Below, piece after piece: positions 56,967-64,000 of a stretch of DNA of 64,000 bases. How positions within the stretch are numbered: position 1 is the stretch's first letter; each line of letters starts with the position of its first letter. Below the pieces are notes generated by a model that worked only from the letters and a program-made list of their open reading frames with translations, was not told the origin of the DNA and made no database searches. The DNA comes from Thalassotalea loyana. GTDB taxonomy: Bacteria > Pseudomonadota > Gammaproteobacteria > Enterobacterales > Alteromonadaceae. A program made the translations under genes and the position numbers. Where the stretch lies: assembly GCF_030161435.1 (NCBI RefSeq), contig NZ_BSSV01000001.1, positions 434,001 through 498,000 of the forward strand, in the 5' to 3' direction.

Positions 56967-59498
56967 ATGACGAAATATGTCTTCTTAGATACGGAAACAA
57001 CAGGTTTAGATCCCCATAAAGGCAATCATCGAATTATCGACCTAGCCTGCATAGAATATGAAGAGGCAGCTCCTACTGGTCATGTGTTTAACCTGAAAAT
57101 TAATCCTGAAGGCAAAAAATCAGTAAAGAGTGCTTTTAGAGTTCACGGAATCCTAGATGAAAAATTAGAAGGTAAACCCACCTTTAGCGATATCTATGAG
57201 CAATTTATTGATTTCATTAAAGGAAGCCACCTAGTTATCTTCAATGCTGCCTTTGATTTAAGATTTTTAAACGCAGAGTTAAATCGTGTTAACTACCCTT
57301 CAACAGTTTCAGATATCTGTGCAGAAGTTACATGTGCAATGGAATTTGCTAAAGAAAAACTGGGTGTCAGAAAAATCAGTCAAGATGCCGCTTGCTTAAG
57401 ATACGGTATTGATATTTCAAGTCGCACTAAACACAGTGCGTTGCTTGATGCGACATTGTGTGCCGAGTTGTTTTTCAAATTATGTGATGAGACAGCGGAA
57501 CCATTAAAATCAACGCCACAGCAAAATAAACATACACCAACAAAAGCCATATCCATTCCAAGAGCGTACAAAAACAAAGAGACAGGGTTATATACCCAAC
57601 TTAACTTTTGCAAAAATCCAGAGTGTGAGAATTTTGGTGTTGTGGCAAAGAACCCAACCTACAAAGCCAATGGTGAGCTTAAACGTGGATTAGGTAACGA
57701 ATATAAGCTGACATGGAGTGCCGACAAATCAGAGCATATGCTGACCTGTAAGCTCTGTGAACACAGCACCACTATGATACATAACCGTTGTTTTGAGTTA
57801 GAGGTAAATCGCCTATCCAGTGTATATGAGCCAATCGAGCCGACCTGCCAGAATAAAGCTATTCCCGGACAGCCGAGGACTTTTAGGAACTACTATATCC
57901 CAACATCTCCTGAGAATAGGCGTGGCATTAAAAAGCAAAAGCCTAGGTGTAAAAACAGAGATAAGGGGATTTACACTCACCCCGAACTTTATAAATTAGA
58001 TGGAAAAACACAACCAGATCGCATTATTGAGCATGTAGTTCAAAGGCCGCTCAAAAAGGGTGGTAAGCCAGTTGACCAAATTATCAAAGAAGTCAGGTTC
58101 GGCTCACAACAACTGACCTGTTTGACTTGTAATTCAAAGCTAACTGTTAAAGTAAACCCTGCTAATCGCCATTATCGTAACTTAGATAACGTAAATATCT
58201 TCAAAGATTTGATGAACAAAGGCATCCTTAATCGCATGATAGAAAAGCATGAACTTGGTGCCAAAGTCATTTACGATAAAATCAATTTTTTCTATGAGCA
58301 AGCCTTAGCGTTTGACCATTATCACTCACAAATGCTTGACCATGCCGTAGCCACTAGAACTCTGAATTTAAGCTCAGATAGACAATTTTACTTAAGTAAC
58401 TGGGGCGACCACGATATGCCAAAGCCTACGCTCATAGTGAACACCTCAACAGTAGATAATGATTCAGGCTTTGTAGTTGTTTCTAACGTCAACTTTGACT
58501 TTGCCAGTGATTACAAGGAAATAAATAAAGAGCATCGAGAAAAGAAAGAGCAAGAAAAGTTTCCTTACTACAGACGTTACGCACAATACGTTTTAAGTAA
58601 CGATGATGTCATGGTACAAGCACCAGAGTCTGAACGTAATGTTGAGCTTCAAATGCCACCAAAAGGCTTATTGGTGCAACAAACTTACAGTGTATTAGCG
58701 CACTTTGAGTTGCTCAAAGAGAAATTAAAATATGCTAACCGTGTCCACCTCTATGCAGATAACGACTCAGGCATCAAATTAGCCCTAGGAGCCGTTTACC
58801 AAGATTGGATAGCCCAACATAAGCTTTATGCCTTTCAAATCTCTGCGGAGAAATCAGGAAGCGGCCAGTATTTAGATGAGGATGCATTAAACCGAATCAG
58901 AGAGGTTAAAGCGACTGCCATAAAAGATACCCCTGACATCAGCACAAGGGAAATGAAAGAGGTGCTTTGGCAAGCACAGCTATCAAATAGAGTTCGAGTG
59001 GGCAATGCTAAATCAGAATGGATAATCAACCCGAATAGAAAGTCTCGCTTAGCGCTTATGCTGCCACTGGGTGATGTGAAAAAAATGAACCAAAAGTTGA
59101 TTGCAAAATGCTTGGCAAACGCATCCCTTTATGGTGTTGATAATTGGTTTCAAATACTACGAAGACACATTAATTTTTTAGAAAGACCCGTTACCAGTGC
59201 CACCAATGCAAAGCGTTGGAACGCCTATGCAGGGTATAACCCTGAATGGATGGCAAAACTTATTGAAATCAAACGTGTATACTTTAACTATTGCATGACC
59301 AATGAACGTACTATTAATCGCAATTTCTCAGGTAATAATAAACCTAAACCTTCCACTCCAGCTATGCGACTTGGGTTGACTAGAAAAAGATTTACCGCAG
59401 AAGATATGTTGTCTTTTAGTCTCGACAAAATGCGAATAGACGAGGTTTATCGCAACAAAACCGAGCACTTACCAAACATAATGAACAATCGATTTTAG
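56967..59498 (+). CDS. DEDDh exonuclease-zinc ribbon-DDE transposase-like fusion protein
   Basis: From ATG 56967 (AGGAG at 56954-56958; TATAAT at 56939-56944) the protein has 843 residues. Residues 1-175 are a DnaQ-like exonuclease with all five catalytic positions: Asp8/Glu10 (FLDTETTG), Asp97 (FNAAFDLRF), His156/Asp161 (KHSALLDA). Residues about 215-390 hold Cys pairs (CKNPEC at 215/220, CKLC at 261/264, CLTC at 385/388) like InsA-type zinc ribbons. Residues about 485-810 look like a DDE transposase: Asp497 in STVDNDSGFVV, Asp598 in HLYADND, Glu739 in HINFLERP, and FNYCMTNE with TPAMRLGL near the end, as in several IS transposases. The exonuclease call is firm, the DDE call moderate. It is the only candidate transposase of the element. 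Confidence 0.8.
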   Translation: MTKYVFLDTETTGLDPHKGNHRIIDLACIEYEEAAPTGHVFNLKINPEGKKSVKSAFRVHGILDEKLEGKPTFSDIYEQFIDFIKGSHLVIFNAAFDLRFLNAELNRVNYPSTVSDICAEVTCAMEFAKEKLGVRKISQDAACLRYGIDISSRTKHSALLDATLCAELFFKLCDETAEPLKSTPQQNKHTPTKAISIPRAYKNKETGLYTQLNFCKNPECENFGVVAKNPTYKANGELKRGLGNEYKLTWSADKSEHMLTCKLCEHSTTMIHNRCFELEVNRLSSVYEPIEPTCQNKAIPGQPRTFRNYYIPTSPENRRGIKKQKPRCKNRDKGIYTHPELYKLDGKTQPDRIIEHVVQRPLKKGGKPVDQIIKEVRFGSQQLTCLTCNSKLTVKVNPANRHYRNLDNVNIFKDLMNKGILNRMIEKHELGAKVIYDKINFFYEQALAFDHYHSQMLDHAVATRTLNLSSDRQFYLSNWGDHDMPKPTLIVNTSTVDNDSGFVVVSNVNFDFASDYKEINKEHREKKEQEKFPYYRRYAQYVLSNDDVMVQAPESERNVELQMPPKGLLVQQTYSVLAHFELLKEKLKYANRVHLYADNDSGIKLALGAVYQDWIAQHKLYAFQISAEKSGSGQYLDEDALNRIREVKATAIKDTPDISTREMKEVLWQAQLSNRVRVGNAKSEWIINPNRKSRLALMLPLGDVKKMNQKLIAKCLANASLYGVDNWFQILRRHINFLERPVTSATNAKRWNAYAGYNPEWMAKLIEIKRVYFNYCMTNERTINRNFSGNNKPKPSTPAMRLGLTRKRFTAEDMLSFSLDKMRIDEVYRNKTEHLPNIMNNRF

Positions 59499-59578
59499 TG
59501 TCAGGTTATTTTACAAAGATACAAATTTGAAATTACCAACTATCACTAACCTATTGTTTTTTTTGATAGTTACCTAAT

Positions 59579-59594
59579 TGGCATACTGCGTGCT
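59579..59594 (+). promoter_or_regulatory. Sigma-54 promoter of the PEP-CTERM gene
   Basis: TGGCATACTGCGTGCT matches the sigma-54 -24/-12 pattern (TGGCAY-N6-TGCW): GG at 59580-59581 and GC at 59592-59593 have exactly the required spacing. It lies 81 bases before the start codon. PEP-CTERM genes are commonly driven by sigma-54 with the PrsK/PrsR two-component pair, so the match is meaningful. Confidence 0.78.
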
Positions 59595-59674
59595 TAGTAC
59601 CCAATAAGTATTTATTTTTAGCTTTATTCAATACCTTCCAACCTCGATGGAAAGGGATCAAAAGGATAACTCAA

Positions 59675-60352
59675 ATGAAGAATAAATTTTTAAAAGGCTT
59701 AGTGACTAGCTTTGCTTTAGCTTTTACTGGTAGCGCGAATGCTGGCTTAATTGAATATGTAGTAAATGGTGATTTTGAGACTGGAAATACAACTGGCTGG
59801 ACTGTAATTAATTCAGGCACTACTTGGAATATTAACGATGGAAGCTATGATCCTTGTGGCCCTGCTTTACCAATGTCTCCAATTTCTGGAAGTTACGATT
59901 TGGTGTCTGCGCAGTGCGGACCTTCAACAGCTTCTTTTTACCAAGACTTGGTTTTGTCAAGCAACTTCGATTCGATTTTATTGAGTTGGGATGATCGAAT
60001 TCGCAATCATCACTCTTCTTTCAATGACTCATCGCAAGAATTTAAAGTCAGATTGTATGACAGTAATTTAAGTTTGATTAATGAGATTTTCTCAACTAAT
60101 CCTAATGATGCTCTAACACAAATTGGCCCTAATAACCGAGCGTTTGATGTTACAAATATACTCACTGGATATGCAGGTCAGCAAGTTCGACTTGAATTTT
60201 GGCAAAATACTCAGCTATTTCATTTTGAGGTGAACTTAGACAACATAAGCTTAACAAGCACAACAACTGATGTTCCAGAACCATCTACGCTAGCTATTTT
60301 TGCATTAGGCTTAATGGGATTAGCATCTCGCAAATTTAAGAAACAAGCTTAA
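59675..60352 (+). CDS. PEP-CTERM sorting-domain exported protein (transposon passenger)
   Basis: The 225-residue protein has a signal peptide (to GSANA), then NGDFETGNTTGW, the usual opening of PEP-CTERM proteins with a carbohydrate-binding-like beta sandwich. It ends in the sorting signal VPEPSTLAIFALGLMGLASRKFKK: the PEP motif, a hydrophobic helix and a basic end. It would be exported, cut by an exosortase and released to the surface or matrix. Two Cys (about 61 and 80) may pair. The ribosome site is AAAAGGATAA. It lies inside the transposon behind the exonuclease-transposase gene, with its own sigma-54 promoter and terminator. No exosortase gene is in the window. Confidence 0.9.
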   Translation: MKNKFLKGLVTSFALAFTGSANAGLIEYVVNGDFETGNTTGWTVINSGTTWNINDGSYDPCGPALPMSPISGSYDLVSAQCGPSTASFYQDLVLSSNFDSILLSWDDRIRNHHSSFNDSSQEFKVRLYDSNLSLINEIFSTNPNDALTQIGPNNRAFDVTNILTGYAGQQVRLEFWQNTQLFHFEVNLDNISLTSTTTDVPEPSTLAIFALGLMGLASRKFKKQA

Positions 60353-60376
60353 TCTAAAAACAAATCTGTTTGAAAG

Positions 60377-60403
60377 CACTGATCATAATGGTCAGTGTTT
60401 TTT
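60377..60403 (+). terminator. Terminator of the PEP-CTERM gene
   Basis: CACTGATC pairs with GGTCAGTG (one T-G pair) around ATAAT, followed by six T. Confidence 0.8.
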
Positions 60404-60605
60404 CGTTTTTAAATATATAAAAACAGGATTTCTCCGATCAAAGATCTCAATCCATATACTTTACTAAAAATGTAACCAATTAAAAAATATAACTAATCGT
60501 ACACTTTTAGATTATTCGAGCGTTTTTCTGTAACTCAACTACCATTGAAAAATAACGAAAAAATATTCTTAAGGCAAAAGACCGCTTTGTCATTTCAACA
60601 AAACG
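60404..60605. other. Right-end non-coding region of the transposon
   Basis: No gene is seen here. It contains the right subterminal repeat (60490-60503) and the right-end hairpin (60576-60606). Confidence 0.6.
60490..60503. repeat. Right subterminal inverted repeat of the transposon
   Basis: TAACTAATCGTACA is the exact inverse of 56886-56899, 127 bp from the right end. Confidence 0.75.
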
Positions 60606-60606
60606 G
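60576..60606 (-). terminator. Inward-facing terminator-like hairpin at the right end of the transposon
   Basis: On the minus strand CCGTTTTG (60606-60599) pairs with CAAAGCGG (60589-60582) with one wobble, followed by TCTTTT. It would stop transcripts coming from the HD-GYP operon and mirrors the left-end hairpin. Confidence 0.5.
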
Positions 60607-60630
60607 CTCCGACTTGACTCAATAGCCCGC
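60606..60630. repeat. Right terminal inverted repeat of the transposon
   Basis: These 25 bp are the inverted copy of 56760-56784, with one mismatch. Confidence 0.92.
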
Positions 60631-60637
60631 AGTAAAT
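60631..60637. repeat. Target site duplication, right copy (AGTAAAT)
   Basis: This is identical to 56753-56759 and abuts the right terminal repeat. Confidence 0.85.
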
Positions 60638-60651
60638 GCCCCTTTTTTATT
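60638..60651 (+). terminator. Right arm of the split RND operon terminator
   Basis: GCCCCTTTTTTATT is complementary to AATAAAAAAGGGGC at 56739-56752. In the ancestral arrangement this was a bidirectional terminator between the RND operon and the convergent 60664-62172 operon. Confidence 0.85.
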
Positions 60652-60663
60652 GTTTAACGTGTA

Positions 60664-60963
60664 TTAGACTTGGCCGATAGGTTGTGTTTCGATTCGCTCC
60701 AAAATACCATCAATCAATGGTTTACCTTTAATCATTGCATCTTGAACCGTTGGTAATGAAAGGGATGATTGGTGCATCGTTTGGCTTTGCCAGACTTCTG
60801 TAATCCATAATGCATCAGCGTCTTGCGGGTCTTTAGCGATGACATAAGAAATACAACCAGGCATTCCTTGGGTCCCGTTAACGAGTATGTCGGCTAGTTC
60901 TTCTCGTTTGCCTGGGATTGCGACTATTTTACTAATTAAACCGTAGTTATCGTCCATATTCAT
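60664..60963 (-). CDS. Antibiotic biosynthesis monooxygenase (ABM) domain protein
   Basis: This protein of about 100 residues has one ABM-type ferredoxin-like fold: GLISKIVAIPGKREELADIL, then MPGCISYVIAKDPQDADALWITEVWQS and a final helix. Relatives include YgiN-type quinol monooxygenases. AAGGAG lies six bases before ATG 60963; an ATG at 60966 is also possible. It follows the HD-GYP gene on the opposite side of a 21-24 base gap, being upstream of neither sensor nor regulator. Biological role is unknown. Confidence 0.88.
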   Translation of the reverse strand: MNMDDNYGLISKIVAIPGKREELADILVNGTQGMPGCISYVIAKDPQDADALWITEVWQSQTMHQSSLSLPTVQDAMIKGKPLIDGILERIETQPIGQV

Positions 60964-60987
60964 CATTAACTCCTTTTGGAAACATGG

Positions 60988-62172
60988 CTAACCTTGCATT
61001 AACAAGAACTCGATAATTTTATTCATATCGAGATCAAAATCATCAGCTTTAACGCCTTTAACAATAAAGTCTTCAGTATTTGTTAAATCAATATCTTCTG
61101 TCATGACATAACGATTGTCATTAACATTAAAAAATGATCTCACTTTGGGGCGGATAGGGTCGTCTTGGTTTCGCGCTTCGACAATGGCTAGTTTATGAGA
61201 GTTTAACTCTACTAATGAGCCTACTGGATAAACCCCCATGCACTTAATAAACTGATCGACAAGTTGTACGTCTAAGTGGCCGTCTTGAGCGAGCTTTCTC
61301 AGAATACTAAAGGCTTTTATGTGAGGGTATCCCTCTTTGTAACACCTGTCTGCTGTTAACGCATCGAAAATGTCACAAATCGACACCATGCGTCCGTATT
61401 TTGAAATATCGTCAGCTTCAATGTTGTATGGGTAGCCGGTACCGTTGAGTCGCTCATGGTGCAAAGCGGCAACTTCTAAGCTGAGCTCTGATACACCTGG
61501 GGTGTTTGCAATGATGTCAATCGAGTGATTCACGTGAGTTTTCATTACAGCAAACTCTTCATCGGTGAGCTTACCTGGCTTATGCAAAATATTGTCATCA
61601 ATTTTTATTTTGCCGACATCATGCAAAAAAGCACCAATAGTAAGTTGTTGTACGAGCGGTTTATCAAAACCCAAATACCGAGCGAAAATCGTCATTAACA
61701 CTGAAACAGATACCGCATGTTCCAATAAGTACTCATCTTTATCACGAATATTGATCACACAAGCTAATGCATCTGGATTCTTAAACACAGTATCAATCGT
61801 ATTGTTGGTAATATCTATGATGGGTTCGACATTGATTTCGTTACCTATTGCCACGTCCTTGAGTATTCGGCGTTGAATATTCTTGGAATCGTTAAATAAC
61901 CTTTTCGCTTGTTTTATTTCAACAATTACGGGGCTTTGTGTCTTTTCTTGTTTGACTGCTTTTGGCTCTGTTTCGTTATTTTGCGGCTCTTTTTTGATCG
62001 CCTTTTCAGTATCTACGAGCACAGAAATAACGCCCTTTTTCTCTAAAAAAGCGATGACATTTTGATTTTTAATGTGGCCAGCACCGGTTAACGTATACGT
62101 TCCAGTTTGCTGAACAATATCGATAACGTACTCACCTACAGATAACGTTGATAACTCTTTTTCTAAAATCAT
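60988..62172 (-). CDS. HD-GYP domain cyclic-di-GMP phosphodiesterase
   Basis: The 394-residue protein has an N-terminal DUF3391-like part (LSTLSVGEYVIDI, about 5-130) and an HD-GYP domain (about 140-320) with the metal-binding FLHDVGKIKID, HVNHS, LHHERLNGTGYP and CDIFDALTADR. It should hydrolyse c-di-GMP and so favour motility over biofilm. The key HD and GYP residues are intact. No membrane segment is seen. It shares the minus strand with the ABM gene. Confidence 0.93.
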   Translation of the reverse strand: MILEKELSTLSVGEYVIDIVQQTGTYTLTGAGHIKNQNVIAFLEKKGVISVLVDTEKAIKKEPQNNETEPKAVKQEKTQSPVIVEIKQAKRLFNDSKNIQRRILKDVAIGNEINVEPIIDITNNTIDTVFKNPDALACVINIRDKDEYLLEHAVSVSVLMTIFARYLGFDKPLVQQLTIGAFLHDVGKIKIDDNILHKPGKLTDEEFAVMKTHVNHSIDIIANTPGVSELSLEVAALHHERLNGTGYPYNIEADDISKYGRMVSICDIFDALTADRCYKEGYPHIKAFSILRKLAQDGHLDVQLVDQFIKCMGVYPVGSLVELNSHKLAIVEARNQDDPIRPKVRSFFNVNDNRYVMTEDIDLTNTEDFIVKGVKADDFDLDMNKIIEFLLMQG

Positions 62173-62372
62173 TGAGAGTCTACTGCACCCTGTGAGGTCA
62201 CTGAGAATTAAATCTAACTAATGACTTTTAATATAAACGTAAAGCGCTAAACTGACAATCATCGTGCGATAATTCAACAAATTAATGTTATTTTTGTGAG
62301 CTAGCGCAAATTAGTAAACATTTTTGCGAGTGTGCCGATAACCTTGTATACGCCAAACTGAGAGTGTTATTT

Positions 62373-62987
62373 ATGTTGCGATTTTCTATTGTTTTCTCAA
62401 TCTTAATGTTTCCATGCATTACATTAGGGCAAAATCTTCAAGCTGTGCAAATATATACAGACGACATGCTATTAGACTTGATTAAAGAAAATAAGCATTT
62501 ATCACAAGTTGTCTTGGATGAATGTCAGTTAGTGCAGGATATTGAAGCGCGCGCAATCAAAGCTAAAAAACCAGGCTACCAATTTTTATGGGGTGATATG
62601 TTGGCTTATGGCGTCTGTGTTAAGAAAGATGTCCCTCTTGGCTTACGCTACATGAAGCTTGCTGCTGATCAAGGTTTACCTGAGGCATTAGAGCAACTTG
62701 GTCGGTACCACCATATCGGGAAATTTATGCAAGTTGATATCGATAAAGCGATCATATATTTGAAGGAAGCAGCAAGTGTAAATAACCTTAATGCACAACT
62801 TCGATTAGCTAATTTGTATAATGAGGGCTATGGTAGTCCACTGGATTTTCCTGAGCTATATTCTCAGTTGCATCATGCGGTAACTGATGACAACAAAACA
62901 CATCAAAAGATTGCAATGCAACTGAATCTTCTGGCAAATAAAATGCCTGAACACATCGTTAACCAAGCTAAAAAACAACGCTATTAG
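62373..62987 (+). CDS. Sel1-repeat (SLR) periplasmic protein
   Basis: From ATG 62373 the product has 204 residues, with a signal peptide (to LGQ). It holds two or three Sel1-like repeats (GLRYMKLAADQGLPEALEQLGRYHHIG, then KAIIYLKEAASVNNLNAQLRLANLYNEGYG). Such repeats mediate protein contacts. An in-frame GTG at 62364 is less likely as start. The role is unknown; it precedes rnr by 75 bases. Confidence 0.85.
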   Translation: MLRFSIVFSILMFPCITLGQNLQAVQIYTDDMLLDLIKENKHLSQVVLDECQLVQDIEARAIKAKKPGYQFLWGDMLAYGVCVKKDVPLGLRYMKLAADQGLPEALEQLGRYHHIGKFMQVDIDKAIIYLKEAASVNNLNAQLRLANLYNEGYGSPLDFPELYSQLHHAVTDDNKTHQKIAMQLNLLANKMPEHIVNQAKKQRY

Positions 62988-63062
62988 GCCTATCAAATAA
63001 ATTTAATACCGACAGTCACTTAATGCGGTATAATTGATAAAAAGCATCAATGAATAAAATAA

Positions 63063-64000
63063 GTGACTGTTAACGACCCACACTTCGAGCGCGAAGCAAA
63101 AAAATACGAAAAGCCGATTGCAAGTCGAGAATTGATTCTTGAGCTTGTTGGCCAAGCAAAAACACCTTTAAATTTTAAAGGTGTTTGCCAAGCTACGGGA
63201 ATCAGCGACGAAAACGGTAAGATTGCTCTTAAACGACGATTAAGGGCAATGGAACAGTCTGGCCAATTGTTTTTCAACAAGTTTAAGCAATACGTTATTC
63301 CAGCAAAGCGCGACGTTATTACCGGTAAAGTTATTGGTCATCGAGATGGTTATGGCTTTTTTGCTCCGGATGATGGAGGCAAAGACTACTTTATATCATC
63401 ACATGAGATGCAAAGAGTATTTCATGGAGATATCGCCGAGGGGATTTTACTGGAGCGCACGGATAAAAAAGGGCGCAAAGAAATTAGAATACTCGACGTA
63501 ATAGCGCCTCGAAAACATGGCATTGTTGGGCGCTTATTCAAAGAGCATAATATCACTTTTGTCGTTCCAGATGACGCACGTATTCAACAAGATATTTTGA
63601 TACCGCCAAAGCAAAATATGGGGGCGAAACATGGTCAAATGGTGGTTATTGACATTATTCAGCGACCATCAAAACATCGAAATGCAATGGCTAAAGTGGT
63701 TGAAGTTTTGGGTGATCACATGGCGCCAGGTATGGAAATTCAAATTGCGTTACGTGAACATGATTTGCCTCATGAGTTTCCTAAAAATGTGATTGCTGAA
63801 GTAGCTACGCTTGCTGATGAAGTTTCTGAAGAAGCGAAATTACCCCGAGTTGACCTCAGGGATTTGCCGCTTGTGACCATAGATGGTGAAGACGCAAGAG
63901 ACTTTGATGATGCGGTATTTTGTGAGCCTAAGAAAAGTGGTGGCTGGCGACTTTGGGTAGCGATTGCTGACGTAAGTTATTATGTTCGCCCGGGAAGCTC
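63063..64000 (+). CDS. rnr: Ribonuclease R (partial, 3' end outside window)
   Basis: RNase R degrades structured RNA from the 3' end. The frame starts at GTG 63063, preceded in frame by a stop, and reads TVNDPHFEREAKKYEKPIASRE, like the RNase R N-terminus (xDPFxEREAEKYxxPIPSRE). It has the winged-helix domain, a cold-shock domain with GHRDGYGFFAPDD, and the start of the RNB catalytic domain: TIDGEDARDFDDAV, with the metal-binding Asp cluster. The window ends inside that domain. An eight-codon frame (63050-63073) overlaps the GTG and might couple its translation. Confidence 0.96.
   Translation, partial: MTVNDPHFEREAKKYEKPIASRELILELVGQAKTPLNFKGVCQATGISDENGKIALKRRLRAMEQSGQLFFNKFKQYVIPAKRDVITGKVIGHRDGYGFFAPDDGGKDYFISSHEMQRVFHGDIAEGILLERTDKKGRKEIRILDVIAPRKHGIVGRLFKEHNITFVVPDDARIQQDILIPPKQNMGAKHGQMVVIDIIQRPSKHRNAMAKVVEVLGDHMAPGMEIQIALREHDLPHEFPKNVIAEVATLADEVSEEAKLPRVDLRDLPLVTIDGEDARDFDDAVFCEPKKSGGWRLWVAIADVSYYVRPGS

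Larger units (their letters stand above)
56760..60630. mobile_element. 3.87-kb transposon with 25-bp terminal inverted repeats and a DEDDh exonuclease-transposase fusion
   Basis: Both ends start GCGGGCTATTGAGTCAA and continue for 25 bp with one mismatch (C/G at position 18). A 7-bp direct repeat AGTAAAT flanks them. TGTACGATTAGTTA occurs inverted 126 and 127 bp from the two ends. A hairpin followed by a T run, pointing inward, abuts each terminal repeat. Inside are two genes, the exonuclease-transposase fusion (56967-59498) and a PEP-CTERM protein with a sigma-54 promoter. The target was the loop of the RND terminator. Intact ends, an intact gene and a perfect target duplication point to a recent insertion. 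I cannot assign it to a named IS family. Confidence 0.9.

Noticed and set aside
59675-60352. PEP-CTERM gene as a host gene interrupted by or next to a smaller IS
   Set aside because: The terminal repeats, target duplication, subterminal repeats and end hairpins enclose both genes symmetrically; no repeat or target copy separates them.
63050-63073. Eight-codon frame overlapping the rnr start as a leader peptide
   Set aside because: It has no good ribosome site and no attenuator-like structure; mentioned only as possible translational coupling.

Overview
The window is one continuous piece of a marine gammaproteobacterial chromosome. It has AT-rich coding, and protein sequences and gene content that look like Alteromonadales, with a Colwelliaceae/Thalassotalea-type lineage as my best guess (inference from gene neighbourhoods, not from a search). 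Most genes are housekeeping genes. Much of the centre follows the order I know from E. coli around panBC: [pan decarboxylase]-panC-panB-folK-pcnB-gluQ-dksA-sfsA ... thpR-hrpB-mrcB ... hemL ... clc ... erpA. The differences are a PLP-dependent aspartate decarboxylase (PanP type) at the end of the cluster next to panC, where E. coli has panD, and local insertions (katG-pldA-pepB, pyrB, lipoproteins).

Region by region: 1-2960 holds cutA (partial), fxsA and groES-groEL behind a good sigma-32 promoter. 2953-10557 is an apparent integrative element of about 7.6 kb, inserted at the groEL stop codon. It carries a tyrosine integrase, a serine recombinase, a DEDDh exonuclease-BRCT protein, a winged-helix-like protein, an 809-residue membrane protein of unknown function and a frameshifted zinc-ribbon/GIY-YIG gene. 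An orphan terminator just beyond it is probably the original groESL terminator. 10660-24310 holds a lipoprotein glucosidase of the glycogen-debranching type, an S9 peptidase, small envelope proteins, an MscS channel, the divergent epmB/efp pair, an ABC exporter linked to a TrmB-like methyltransferase, and an unannotated 32-codon membrane peptide. 24410-32233 is the panP-panC-panB-folK-pcnB-gluQ-dksA-sfsA block, where pcnB appears to start at an AUU codon. 32472-52293 holds periplasmic katG, pldA, pepB, thpR, hrpB, mrcB, hemL, pyrB, an M48 lipoprotein, hemJ, clc and erpA. 52483-56720 is an RND efflux pair.

The most interesting object is a 3,871-bp transposon at 56760-60630. It has 25-bp terminal inverted repeats (24/25 identical) and a 7-bp target duplication. 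A 14-bp subterminal inverted repeat lies at matching distance (126 and 127 bp) from the two ends, and an inward-facing terminator-like hairpin abuts each terminal repeat. It sits exactly in the loop of the rho-independent terminator that once separated the RND operon from the convergent HD-GYP operon. Its main gene encodes an intact DEDDh (DnaQ-like) exonuclease fused to zinc-binding segments and a C-terminal region that looks like a DDE transposase. Its passenger is a PEP-CTERM exported protein with a near-consensus sigma-54 promoter. I do not recall a characterised transposon family with this architecture, but I could not search.

After the transposon the window ends with an ABM-domain protein, an HD-GYP c-di-GMP phosphodiesterase, a Sel1-repeat protein and the start of rnr (RNase R). 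I saw no rRNA, tRNA or CRISPR array.
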